A stretch of 64,000 nt of DNA from positions 1 to 64,000 of the forward strand of contig DAPW01000029.1 of NCBI GenBank assembly GCA_002502245.1, given 5' to 3'. The position numbers and the translations under genes were made by a program. The notes below the pieces were generated by a model. That model made no database searches. It was given only the letters and a program-made list of their open reading frames with translations, and was not told the origin of the DNA. The DNA comes from Methanoregula sp. UBA154. GTDB taxonomy: Archaea; Halobacteriota; Methanomicrobia; Methanomicrobiales; Methanospirillaceae. This document shows positions 26,607 through 35,154 of the stretch, piece by piece; positions within the stretch are counted from its first letter, which is position 1, and each line of letters starts with the position of its first letter.

Positions 26607-27653
26607 ATGAATGATTCGCTCTCGCAATCCAGGTTGTCCGGTATCCTCATCCCCCTAGCTGCAGCAATAGTCCTCCTCGCCGGGATAAAGGCTGCATCCC
26701 CGATTCTCGGCCCGCTAGTCTTCTCGGTCTTCCTTACGCTCATCTTCGGCATGCTCCTCCACTGGCTCGAAAAAAAGGGACTCTCCCCCCGTACGGCCCT
26801 TATTCTCACCCTGCTGGTCTTCTTTGCCATCATTGCCATTTTCATTGTGGTGATAGCCGGGTCCTTTATCCAGTTCATGTCCGAGCTTCCCGGCTACCTG
26901 CAGAAACTTGAGGGCAGCCTTGAACCCGTCAGCCCGATTCTCATCTCGATCGGGATCGATCCCGCATCCCTGACATTCCAGAACCTTATCCAGTCCTTCT
27001 CTGCCGGAATCGGCGGCCTGATCAGCGATCTCTGGGACATTGCAAGTCCCCTGGTCCTGATCCTGCTCACCACGCTCTTTTTACTCTTTGAAGCAAAGGG
27101 ATTCTCCGAAAAGCTGCAGATCATCATCGGGGAACTCCGGCCCGGTGAACTGGACCGCTTCATTACGCTCACGGAGAAGAACGTTGATTACATCGTCATC
27201 CGGACTCAGGTGAACCTTGCCATGGGTATCGGGACGGCAGTCATTCTCGCGCTCATCGGGGTGAAATACGCGATATTCTGGGGTTTTGTCGCCTTCCTGC
27301 TCGGGTTCATCCCGAATATCGGGTTCTGGCTTGCCGTTGTCCCGCCCATGCTTCTCGCCTGGTTCGATCTGGGGCCGGTGCCGGCCCTCCTGGTACTTGC
27401 AGGATCAGCGGTAACGGACACCCTGGCCGAATACCTTCTGTTCCCCAACCTCACCGCCCGGGGACTGGAACTCTCTACCGCCGTGGTATTCTTCTCTCTG
27501 TTCTTCTGGGGATGGATCCTTGGCGGAATCGGGGTTCTCCTTGCCGTGCCCCTGACGCTTCTTGTCCAGATGGTCTGTGAACTGTTTGACGAGACCCGGT
27601 GGATCGGGTATCTGCTCGGTCCCCCACCTGACGGGAATGGCAAAAAAGAATGA
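26607..27653 (+). CDS. AI-2E family transporter
   Basis: A 348-residue membrane protein with seven or eight hydrophobic helices. The family layout is visible: an N-terminal pair of helices (about 8-50), one near 65-95 (ALILTLLVFFAIIAIFIVVI), a soluble middle loop (about 95-150), and a C-terminal bundle with GFIPNIGFWLAVVPPMLLA and GILLAVPLTLLVQ-like segments near 220-325. Members export small molecules or exchange sodium for protons; the AI-2 name comes from TqsA in E. coli, and AI-2 transport should not be assumed here. The ATG start is backed by AAAGGAAT and a TATA box. It stands alone. Confidence 0.9.
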   Translation: MNDSLSQSRLSGILIPLAAAIVLLAGIKAASPILGPLVFSVFLTLIFGMLLHWLEKKGLSPRTALILTLLVFFAIIAIFIVVIAGSFIQFMSELPGYLQKLEGSLEPVSPILISIGIDPASLTFQNLIQSFSAGIGGLISDLWDIASPLVLILLTTLFLLFEAKGFSEKLQIIIGELRPGELDRFITLTEKNVDYIVIRTQVNLAMGIGTAVILALIGVKYAIFWGFVAFLLGFIPNIGFWLAVVPPMLLAWFDLGPVPALLVLAGSAVTDTLAEYLLFPNLTARGLELSTAVVFFSLFFWGWILGGIGVLLAVPLTLLVQMVCELFDETRWIGYLLGPPPDGNGKKE

Positions 27654-27928
27654 GTTCTATCGGGAATAAAATAACAAAAGGAATGCCGGTAAAATTACGT
27701 GAGAACACAGCAAAATTCATGGGAGTATCCGGAAGGAAGGAAGGACGAAGGATCCTTCATCATAACGCGATAATTTCTGTGGAGGGTCCGTACCGGTTAT
27801 AGCGAGCGTCTGCGGATTGGTCGCCGGATCTCTGTGTTACAGACCCCGTTGGTTAACTCATCCAAACACCCGGCGGGCCCGGGCATCCGGTCCTGCTGAT
27901 TTATCTGGTCTGAATCCGATCACTCTGC

Positions 27929-28747
27929 ATGGTTACCCATACGGTCGAAGAGATGGCGGCATTCGTTGAGAAGGCCTACGAGTATGCACGGGAACAGGGA
28001 AAGGACACCGCAATCGCCGGATTTAATGACCCGGGCGGCCGCTTCGTGGAGGGGGAACTCTATATGTTTGCGTATGACCTCGGGGGCAACACCCTCGCCC
28101 ACCCGTTTCAGCCGGATCTCCTCGGGAAAAACCGGCTGGATACAACGGACGCAGACGGCACGGCATTTATCCGGGACCTGATCAGCACTGCGCAGTCCGG
28201 CGGGGGTTTCGTCCGTTACCTCTACTTGGATCCTGCAGATAACAACAAAACCAAGCCCAAACTGAGCTATGTCATGATGGTGGACCGGGACTGGATCATC
28301 GGGTCCGGCGTTTACGGATGGAATGAAGAGGATCCCTTTATCCGGCAGGGGGGAGATCCCGGCGTGCGGGGAGATCTCAAATCCTATGTTGAAGAAGGAA
28401 TCGCGTATGCCCGTAAGCATGGAAAAACTGCCGCGCTCCGGGAGTTCAATGACACAAACGGCACCTTCGTCCGCGGGAACCGCTACATCTATGCCTACGA
28501 TTATCAGGGAACAACCCTGGCGCTTCCTTTCCAGCCCCGGTTGATCGGGACCAACCTCTCTGGCCTCCGGGATGCCTTTGGGGTCGCAACCAACCGGATC
28601 CAGTCCCTCCTTGCGCAGCAGGGCGGGGGTTTTGTCTTTCTCCACTACCACAACCCGGCACATACCATGGCCGTTGAACCGAAGATGAGTTACGTCTCGC
28701 CCGTGGACGACACGTGGTGGCTGGGGGCGGGGATCTATCTGAATTAA
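27929..28747 (+). CDS. Tandem single-Cache protein without signal peptide
   Basis: A 272-residue protein made of two similar Cache-type sensor modules (about 3-130 and 150-272). Each has the pattern GRFVEGELYMFAYD / GTFVRGNRYIYAYD, then LAHPFQPDLLGKN or LALPFQPRLIGTN, and ends in a GSGVY or GAGIY strand. Cache modules usually sense ligands outside the membrane. This protein begins directly with the first module; an in-frame stop lies 18 bases upstream, so no signal peptide or anchor is encoded. It is either cytoplasmic or the remains of a longer gene. It is related to the three-module lipoprotein at 46749-48101. No transmitter domain is attached. Confidence 0.8.
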   Translation: MVTHTVEEMAAFVEKAYEYAREQGKDTAIAGFNDPGGRFVEGELYMFAYDLGGNTLAHPFQPDLLGKNRLDTTDADGTAFIRDLISTAQSGGGFVRYLYLDPADNNKTKPKLSYVMMVDRDWIIGSGVYGWNEEDPFIRQGGDPGVRGDLKSYVEEGIAYARKHGKTAALREFNDTNGTFVRGNRYIYAYDYQGTTLALPFQPRLIGTNLSGLRDAFGVATNRIQSLLAQQGGGFVFLHYHNPAHTMAVEPKMSYVSPVDDTWWLGAGIYLN

Positions 28748-29123
28748 AGAGACGGGCGAAAATTGTGGAGGGTCTAAAACCAGCGATACCGGTGTCCGGG
28801 ATTCCGGGAACGGATCCTCCCGCTCTCTGAACGTCATACCTGTTCATCTTCTACGGGGGGTTCTCCTCCCTCATCGGGATTATCGCTCTTTTTTGACAGG
28901 GCTGAAGTGATACTATCGTTGTTGTTTCTCATGGCACAAGCAGCAGTGATCATCCGTTCCGGGAACCATGGATACGGGAATGTTCTCCCGCTATCCATCC
29001 GGTCAGAAACAGATTCCCCGTCCCCGGCGCGAGAACCGGCAAAAACCAGCGCAGCACGGTATCCCGTACGCACTGGTTCCGTTCTGGTCTGACCCTTCAC
29101 ACCGTTTTCATTTACAGGCCTGT
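28748..29123. other. Intergenic region, no firm gene
   Basis: A minus-strand frame ending near 28834 gives a short polar peptide (MRNNNDSITSALSKKSDNP...) from an ATG at 28932, but without a ribosome-binding site or a known family. No repeat unit is present. Confidence 0.35.
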
Positions 29124-29972
29124 CTACAGCCGCCTCGCAGTGGCAAGGAGTGCCACGACCGCGACCGCACCGATCGTCGCAACCGGGAGCGTGCCGGACT
29201 GGGTAGGCAGCGTCCCGGGCAACTGCGTGACGTCAGGTGTTGTGACTGCCGTAGTCAGCGCTGCCTGCCCGCCAGACCCGAGCGGCGGTACCACATGGAC
29301 GATGTACACTGAGATCGCCTGCGGGCCGGCCATCATTGCAGGGCTGCCCGCACAGCTCGTTGAGGAGGCCTGGCCTTTGACGAAGGTCACCGCAATGCTC
29401 GATCCGTCGTTCCACCCGTTGTAGGTCATATCAGTGCCGGGCCGGAGCGGCTGAACCATGACGGGGCTCTTGCCGATCAGCACCTTCACGAGCGAGGTTG
29501 TTGCCGTGCAGGTGGTCCCGGCGCAGGTCGTGCAGTCGGGCTCCGTCTTCAGGTCCAGCACATAGTTGCCGGCAAGCGGGGTCGCGATTGCCGAGGGGTC
29601 CCCGACAATGTCGGTCACGGTCTCTTCCGCAGCCGACGGCCCGGAGAGTTTTGCGAGCGTGATCCAGATTCCGCCGGCACCGCCAAGGCTCGTTGCAACC
29701 ACGCTGTCGCCGGCTGCAAAGACAGTAAATGTGCTCTCCTCCGGCACGCTTCCCGTGAGGGTGGCGTTGGCCATCGGGGTATATGAGCAGACCGGGTCGT
29801 CGCTGCCCCGGTAAATGCAGCCGTATCGAGCCGGGTCCGCGATGGTCAGGGTATTCGTTTTCTCGTCAAGCGCGGATAGCGTCCCCTTCACCGTGACTTC
29901 AAGGATAACTGCCGAAGCCGGCAGGACACAGAAGCACAGGATGAGGAGGCTGAACAGTGCGATCTGTTTCAT
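29124..29972 (-). CDS. Secreted surface protein with C-terminal anchor
   Basis: A 282-residue exported protein. The signal peptide is at residues 1-21 (KQIALFSLLILCFCVLPASA). The mature part is beta-rich, with repeated Thr/Gly/Ala segments, and carries about seven Cys, including CTTCAGTTC near residue 150. A Thr/Pro-rich stretch before the end and a hydrophobic LPVATIGAVAVVALLA followed by RRL form an anchor. GGAAGGAGACC lies just upstream of the ATG at 29972, which fixes the start. I do not recognise the family. It is followed on the same strand by nothing nearby; the cupin gene at 30099 is upstream and could share a transcript. Confidence 0.75.
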   Translation of the reverse strand: MKQIALFSLLILCFCVLPASAVILEVTVKGTLSALDEKTNTLTIADPARYGCIYRGSDDPVCSYTPMANATLTGSVPEESTFTVFAAGDSVVATSLGGAGGIWITLAKLSGPSAAEETVTDIVGDPSAIATPLAGNYVLDLKTEPDCTTCAGTTCTATTSLVKVLIGKSPVMVQPLRPGTDMTYNGWNDGSSIAVTFVKGQASSTSCAGSPAMMAGPQAISVYIVHVVPPLGSGGQAALTTAVTTPDVTQLPGTLPTQSGTLPVATIGAVAVVALLATARRL

Positions 29973-30098
29973 GGTATGAGGTCTCCTTCCCGTTATGGAG
30001 GAGAATTCCGCGGGGGAGATAAAAAAGGGACGGGAGGGTGCCGGGCAGGAATAACCCCGCCCGGGATACACGGGCCGTCATTTTTTTCATCAGGCTGC

Positions 30099-30494
30099 CT
30101 AGACGGGGACCACGAGGAACATGGCGTACCCGTCACCGGTGTTCCTCGTCACGTGCCCTTTGCCCGACATATCTTCCAGCAGGACGAGGTCCCCCGGCCC
30201 CAACCGCCTGACCGTGCCGTCGGTTGTCTCCATCTCTACCGCACCCGACATGAGGGCCAGGAACTGCCGGGCGGGACACGGGTGCCAGTCACCGATCCAG
30301 CCGGGCTGAAACGTATAGAAACGATACTTCGACGCGGGGCTGTCCCCGGAGATGTAGAACGGGGCAGCGGGGGGTGCCCCGCTCGCGAGATGCTGTTCGA
30401 CCGTCACGGTATCAAAGTGCGAGCCACCCTGTGCGTCCGCGTATATCCGGTGATAGGTCACCCGGGTGATTCTGGGCGGAAATTCTTGAGACAT
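30099..30494 (-). CDS. Cupin-domain protein
   Basis: A 131-residue single-domain cupin without signal peptide. It starts MSQEFPPRITRVTYHRIYAD and keeps the two cupin blocks GDWHPCPARQFLALMSG and LGPGDLVLLEDMSGKGH. It is a clear paralogue of the lipoprotein at 16044-16553, so one copy is likely cytoplasmic and the other on the membrane surface. AAGGAGGAAAATT just upstream of the ATG is a strong ribosome-binding site. The gap to the next minus-strand gene is about 125 bases. Ligand unknown; a metal may be bound by the His residues of the two blocks. Confidence 0.85.
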   Translation of the reverse strand: MSQEFPPRITRVTYHRIYADAQGGSHFDTVTVEQHLASGAPPAAPFYISGDSPASKYRFYTFQPGWIGDWHPCPARQFLALMSGAVEMETTDGTVRRLGPGDLVLLEDMSGKGHVTRNTGDGYAMFLVVPV

Positions 30495-30750
30495 GGATAA
30501 TTTTCCTCCTTGCTATGCTGGGATCAGGAGATGCTTCCCGATGAGAGTAAACAGAACGATGGGAGATAAATGTTACGACAGGTATTCGGCCAGAGAAGGT
30601 TCGGGCTTTATAGCGTTTCAGGAAGGTAACGGAAGGAGAGCCGGCCCCGGGTCATCGAGGGTACGGGGCAGATCTCGGTTTCCCGCGGGCATGAGGATGG
30701 GGGACTCATCCCCGGAACAGCACGTTTTCATGAATGGTCTGACTCTTTTC

Positions 30751-31677
30751 TTATTCAACGGTTCCTGCATTTTCATCCGGGGGCAGACCTGCGGATGGTA
30801 GCCTGAAGATATGGATTGACTGGTCTTTTCTGGCACAGCGTCCGGGCTGATCGGCCTTCGCTTTATCTGACACCACTACCACCCGGCCGTCTCCAAGCCA
30901 TGTCACACCTTCCAAATTACCGTACAGGATCCGATCTTTCCTGTCACGGGGGAACAGGAACAATCGTCCATCGTCTTTGATCCGCTCTTCGGGACCGGTC
31001 GGATCTGCACGAAGGCGCCCAACCCAAAGGGCAGACGATGCCTGCGAGATGACGGTCAGACAGCCATTGCGGAGATCGAGACCGGAGTAATCCCGGAAAC
31101 GCACCGCTTTTGGCAGCCTGATGGTTCCGTCATGCTCCCAGGTTTCCGCATCCCACCTGAAGACCTGGATGCGTCCCTTCCCTGGTTTTGCCCCGGCGCT
31201 CCCTCCTTTACACTTATTTCCCTCGCACAGGCAGAGCAGGTAATCGTTCCCGGCAGCGTGCAGGGTTGACAGGCCTTCGAAACCCTTGTTGCCGGTCTTG
31301 AGCGGGAAGTCCAGCCAGTAACTTCTGATAAAGGCGAACGATTCGTCAAATGCATCGATACGGGGCATGAAAACGCCGGACGTTGTTCTGGCGGCCTCGA
31401 TCAGGCAGTACCACCGGTTGGCCGATGCCTGATACGTGATATCTTCATAGCCGGCTCCCGTGCCCTTCAAATCCAGCAGCATCGGTTCCTCTCCCGCGTT
31501 GTGCCAGTCCGGCCTTATCCGCAGAAGGCATGGAACATCATCGAAAACAATGTGGAGCCAGCCATCCTTCAAAAAGACGCCACTCGCTTCGTAGCGCGTA
31601 TCGCCAGCGTCTTTGAGCACCTCGCTGATCCTGACCTCCCGGACAAGTTCCAGGAATGCTGCTTTATCCTGCTTCAT
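30751..31677 (-). CDS. Beta-propeller-like protein of unknown function
   Basis: A 308-residue soluble protein built of repeated beta-hairpin-like units (SGVFLKDGWLHIVFDDVP, YWLDFPLKTGNKGFEGLS, GLDLRNGCLTVISQASS, NLEGVTWLGDGRVVVVSD). These recall SdiA-regulated or esterase-like-phytase propellers, especially the GFEGLS and LEGVTWL blocks, where a Glu and a Gly follow a bulky residue. There is no signal peptide. The ATG follows GGTGACGGGG. The gene lies about 130 bases downstream of the NYN/OST-HTH gene on the same strand. The propeller assignment is from pattern only; enzymatic activity is unproven. Confidence 0.65.
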   Translation of the reverse strand: MKQDKAAFLELVREVRISEVLKDAGDTRYEASGVFLKDGWLHIVFDDVPCLLRIRPDWHNAGEEPMLLDLKGTGAGYEDITYQASANRWYCLIEAARTTSGVFMPRIDAFDESFAFIRSYWLDFPLKTGNKGFEGLSTLHAAGNDYLLCLCEGNKCKGGSAGAKPGKGRIQVFRWDAETWEHDGTIRLPKAVRFRDYSGLDLRNGCLTVISQASSALWVGRLRADPTGPEERIKDDGRLFLFPRDRKDRILYGNLEGVTWLGDGRVVVVSDKAKADQPGRCARKDQSIHIFRLPSAGLPPDENAGTVE

Positions 31678-31807
31678 TACCCCGTCACCATATCTGATGG
31701 GTACTCATTGGCTGAGATGAATCACGCGAAATGATCGAGGTAATTCCCCCTCAACCGATTCCCCGTTTTTTTTAAAAAACAGTCCTGTGCGTGAAACAGG
31801 CCTTACC

Positions 31808-32584
31808 CTATTTCCGGTGTTTTTTCACCCGTTCCCGGATATAGATGATCTTTCCCACCTGGTCCTTTGATTGCCGTTCGTCTTCATCGAACAGGTCGAG
31901 AGAGTGTATGAGTTCGTACAATTTTCTGAACCCGTAATTCCGGGCGTCAAATTCCGGGCTCTTCTTCTGGATGTTCTGCCCGACGAGACCGAGCTCAGCC
32001 CAGCCCTGTTCATCCGATGAATCTTCGACACTGTTCTTTAACAGTTTTAAGAATTTCTGGTCCTTTTTCATGTCCTTGAAGACCGCCGGGGTGCGCTGGA
32101 CCGGCGGGGCGGTCCCGGCAGGTTCTGCCGGCCGCAGGATTTCCGTGTAAATGAATTTGTCACAGGCATCGACAAATGCCTTCGGGGTCTTCTCCTCGCC
32201 GAACCCGTAGACCATCAGGCCGGATTCCCGGATCCGTGAGGCAAGACGGGTGAAATCGCTGTCACTCGATACCAGGCAGAAGCCATCCAGGTTTCCCGCG
32301 TGGAGCAGGTCCATTGCATCGATGATCAGCGCACTGTCCGTTGCATTTTTTTTGGTTGTATAGTTGAACTGCTGGATCGGGATGATCGAATTTGACAGGA
32401 GGACGTCTTTCCATCCCTGGAGCTGGGGTGTCGTCCAGTTGCCGTAGATCCTCTTGACGGAAGCCACGCCATATTTGGCAACCTCGTCGAGCAGATTTTT
32501 GATAATGCTTGCCTGGGCGTTATCGGCATCGATGAGTACTGCCAGCTTTTTCTGGCGTTCAATCGGGACTGTATTATATTCCAT
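31808..32584 (-). CDS. NYN-domain ribonuclease-like protein with OST-HTH domain
   Basis: A 258-residue protein. The NYN (PIN-like) domain spans about 10-150 with the acidic active-site residues in AVLIDADNAQ, ATDSALIIDAMDLL and SSDSDFTRLA. After a linker rich in Pro and Ala, a C-terminal OST-HTH/LOTUS-type domain lies at about 180-250 (WAELGLVGQNIQKKSPEFDA, RNYGFRKLYELIHSLDLF). The pairing is known in LabA/DUF88-type proteins and suggests RNA cleavage guided by an RNA-binding module. The ATG follows GGTGGATC. It is the first gene of a minus-strand pair with the beta-propeller gene. Confidence 0.9.
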   Translation of the reverse strand: MEYNTVPIERQKKLAVLIDADNAQASIIKNLLDEVAKYGVASVKRIYGNWTTPQLQGWKDVLLSNSIIPIQQFNYTTKKNATDSALIIDAMDLLHAGNLDGFCLVSSDSDFTRLASRIRESGLMVYGFGEEKTPKAFVDACDKFIYTEILRPAEPAGTAPPVQRTPAVFKDMKKDQKFLKLLKNSVEDSSDEQGWAELGLVGQNIQKKSPEFDARNYGFRKLYELIHSLDLFDEDERQSKDQVGKIIYIRERVKKHRK

Positions 32585-32915
32585 TGATCCACCATTCGTT
32601 TGGGAGGATATAATCCTGGGGGTTGAACTCCGCCGGGATGTGGTGCCTGTTTTTTCATGATCGCTCCCGCAGGTTCGATACGGGCTGGAACGAGGGCACC
32701 AGAGCGGGAACGTTCCCGCTTGTTGATCGACAGAATGTGCATTCTGCAGGGGACCCGGTAATGGCTGCTGCGATGAAATTTTGCCCTGTTTTGTATTCCC
32801 CGTTTTGTGGTGGCTCGCGGTTCAGGTTTTAGTTTTCTCGAGCACAAAACATAAGCCAGTCAAAATACCATGAGGGCATAACGGCATTTAATGCCGGCAC
32901 GAACGGGAGGGAACA
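32585..32915. other. Divergent intergenic region
   Basis: No gene seen. It contains the promoters of the NYN gene (leftward) and the FMN split-barrel gene (rightward), the latter probably near the AT-rich GGCATTTAATGCC at about 32880-32893. Confidence 0.4.
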
Positions 32916-33320
32916 ATGGTGAATCTCACTGCAGAAATGAAAGAAGTATTTGCGAAGAATAAACCCTATGCTATTGCCACAGCCTCCAAAATTGGAATCC
33001 CCAATGTTGTACCGATGAGCACGGTACAGATTGTTACTGATGATACAATCTGGATCGGGGACAATTACATGATCAAGACGCTTGCAAATGTCAGGGAAAA
33101 TCCCCATATGGCACTCTATATCTGGGACCCTGAGAAGAGGCGCTGTTTCCAGATCAAGGGAACCGTGACGGTGAAGAACAGCGGTCCGGATTATGAAAAG
33201 ATCAAGGCGCAGATAAAAGCAAAAGGGGCACATTATCCTGCAAAGGGATTGCTGATCCTGAAAATCACGGAAGTATTCGAATGTACACCCGGGCCTGATG
33301 CCGGGAAGAAAATTGAATAA
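32916..33320 (+). CDS. FMN-binding split-barrel (pyridoxamine 5'-phosphate oxidase-like) protein, copy 1
   Basis: A 134-residue protein of the PNPOx-like superfamily, which binds FMN or F420 and acts as a dimer. It opens MVNLTAEMKEVFAKNKPYAI, with ATASKIGIPNVVPMSTVQI as the first strands. DDTIWIGDNYMIKTLANVRE and FQIKGTVTVKN complete the barrel, and it ends PGPDAGKKIE. GGGAGGGAAC lies just before the ATG. A paralogue at 62990-63388 shares NPxxAL, FQIKG and the GKKI end. The substrate is unknown; in F420-using archaea such proteins may reduce quinones or other small compounds, which is inference here. Confidence 0.88.
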   Translation: MVNLTAEMKEVFAKNKPYAIATASKIGIPNVVPMSTVQIVTDDTIWIGDNYMIKTLANVRENPHMALYIWDPEKRRCFQIKGTVTVKNSGPDYEKIKAQIKAKGAHYPAKGLLILKITEVFECTPGPDAGKKIE

Positions 33321-33344
33321 CTATTTTTTTGCTTTGTAGAAATC

Positions 33345-33765
33345 ATTTCGATATCTGACGCGCCCGGGGTTTCGCCCCCTCGCTGGGATGCCCCGGCTGC
33401 AATAGTGCTGTATTACCTGTTTTTTTTCAAAAAACAGGACGTTTGGAATAATCGTCATACCGGGGCATCGCATGCGCCCCCCCTCCAACGGGGAGGAGGG
33501 TTGGCGCAAGGCGGGTGATCTCATTTTTTTTGGTGATTCCTCAACAAAAGCCACCAATTCAGATTTTCTTTCGAGCCTTTTTGGGAAGTCATATCCAGGG
33601 GAGATGATGTTAGACGTTCTTGGGGGCTTCGGTTCCACCTCCGCCCCCGCCACTGCGGCATCCCCCAAATTGCGATGACGATGTATTACCGGTAACCCAC
33701 CTCGTCCAATCACAATGCGCCCCGTCACCCCGGGGGACTTGAGGCGCAAGAGGGGGAATTAGAGG
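33345..33765 (-). repeat. Two consecutive inverted unit-B repeats with linking segment
   Basis: The first unit B (inverted) is at about 33353-33520, with GGGGCATCGCATGCGCCCC. The second is at about 33609-33760, with TTGGGGGCTTCGGTTCC and GGCATCCCCCAAATTGCG. Between them, positions 33536-33600 match the left edge of the window in reverse. No arm P or unit A is recognisable. The gap from 33321 to 34078 contains no other feature except TTTTTTAAAAGAGGTTTTCTACCG at about 33855-33880, shared with the 8757 copy. Confidence 0.8.
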
Positions 33766-34078
33766 CAGGATTCCTTCAGAGCAAAAGATTATCTGCTGAC
33801 TATTGAATCCAGCTATCTGATATCAGAGATTGGTGGCACCAAATGATGAATCACCTTTTTTTAAAAGAGGTTTTCTACCGAGCAAATTTTTTTAACTTGT
33901 TCCGGTAGCTGCCCCGCTCATTGTCCCTTTTTTGTTGAAAGCTGATATGTCCGCACCTCATCCGATCATCCGCGTACAGTGTTTCTGCCGGCATACGGTA
34001 TTCTCCAGAAAGCATATACCATCACTACCCAATACACCACGTCATGTCAGAAGATTGTATCAGAACCGGAGACCGCAG

Positions 34079-34297
34079 ATGGGCAAATATCATTTTTGTA
34101 TAGATTGCGAGCATATCAGCATCAGGCAGGTATCCGGCCTTCATGGAACCCCGGTTAAAGAATTGTCATGCCCGGCCCGGTTCAACCCGATGGAGGGAAA
34201 ATGGCCTCCGATCGAGGGTAAAAATCCGCACGAATGCCCGCGGAATGAAAGTTTCATTCAACTCCAGAAGCAGAGCAGCGAACGCAGGCTCCGATGA
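34079..34297 (+). CDS. Small Cys4 protein, copy 1
   Basis: A 72-residue soluble protein with four conserved Cys: HFCIDC at residues 7 and 10, ELSCPARFNP near 31, and HECPRN near 54. The pattern suggests a single zinc site. A paralogue at 53844-54062 shares over half of the residues, including LSCPARFNPME and NPHECPRNE, and the tail RRLR. CCGGAGACCGC ahead of the ATG supports this start over the longer open frame. Nothing in the sequence indicates membrane insertion or export. Function unknown, but the two conserved copies argue for a real gene. Confidence 0.75.
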   Translation: MGKYHFCIDCEHISIRQVSGLHGTPVKELSCPARFNPMEGKWPPIEGKNPHECPRNESFIQLQKQSSERRLR

Positions 34298-34653
34298 CCC
34301 GGGGTGAAAGGGCGATAACAGACTATCCGGACCGGAATCACAGATAAATATCTCTTTTTCATATTCCGATGATTTTCCCATAACCGAACGAGGATTGTCC
34401 CGGCAGTCTATACAATTTCCCGTCTGGAAAAGCGATGCATCCCTGTGATAAAAAATGTAAGGAATGTTGGCACGCAAATGCACCGTGAGATAACTCCCCG
34501 GTGGGCGAGCGGCTGACCTCCATGAGCGTGCTGGTTCTGGAACCGGGAGGTGGTGAAGAATACTACGGTCCGGTCTGAAATGAACCCCCGGATTTTTTTT
34601 GCAGTAACCCCATCCTTAAGTACCCGGCCACACAATCCCCTTGCAGGGATTTT
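34298..34653. other. Intergenic region, no gene seen
   Basis: No protein-like frame. A T-run at about 34594-34600 and the TATA-like CCTTAAGTAC at 34614-34623 lie before the flavodoxin gene, about 30-40 bases ahead of its ATG. Confidence 0.4.
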
Positions 34654-35154
34654 ATGGCACGCATACTCATCGCATATGTGACAAGAAAGGGGTCCACGAC
34701 CGCGATCGCAGAGGCTATCGCAACAGAGCTCCGGGCCGCCGGGCATACTGCGGATGCCGTTGAGATCGAGAAGGTGTCCTCTCCCAAAGGGTACGACGCG
34801 GTCGTGATCGGAGGGCCGGTATATATGGGGCATATGGACGGCAGGATGGGAAAGTTCGTGAGCCGCCACTACCCGGATCTCGCCGGTGTGCCGGTTGCGG
34901 GGTTTGCTGTCGGCCTTGCGGCGGCAACGCATGACCCGGAAGGGGTGGCATGGACAGAAAAAGCGCTCCGTGCTGCCCTCGACCCGCTCCGGCCGGTTGC
35001 GGAGACCGTCTTTGCCGGGAAGCTGGACCCCGAAAAGCTTTCCTGGTGGCAGCGGTGGATCACCCGGAAAGCGAAATCCCCGGTCGGGGACTTCCGCGAC
35101 TGGGCAGCCATCGCGGCCTGGGCCCGGGACCTGCCCGGGAAGATGAACGTGTGA
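34654..35154 (+). CDS. Flavodoxin-like protein
   Basis: A 166-residue flavodoxin-fold protein of the menaquinone-dependent protoporphyrinogen-oxidase (HemG)-like group. The FMN phosphate loop is ILIAYVTRKGSTTAIAEAIA at the N-terminus, with VIGGPVYMGHMDGRMGKFV near residue 50 as the second flavin loop. The C-terminal part (KLSWWQRWITRKAKS) is characteristic of the HemG/flavodoxin_5-type tail. It may carry electrons in place of ferredoxin; the acceptor is unknown. Its stop overlaps the GTG of the following M41-like protease gene, so the two are translationally coupled. Confidence 0.88.
   Translation: MARILIAYVTRKGSTTAIAEAIATELRAAGHTADAVEIEKVSSPKGYDAVVIGGPVYMGHMDGRMGKFVSRHYPDLAGVPVAGFAVGLAAATHDPEGVAWTEKALRAALDPLRPVAETVFAGKLDPEKLSWWQRWITRKAKSPVGDFRDWAAIAAWARDLPGKMNV

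Noticed and set aside
28834..28932. Short minus-strand peptide MRNNNDSITSALSKK...
   Set aside because: Only 32 residues, no ribosome-binding site and no membrane or metal pattern. Might be real but cannot be supported.
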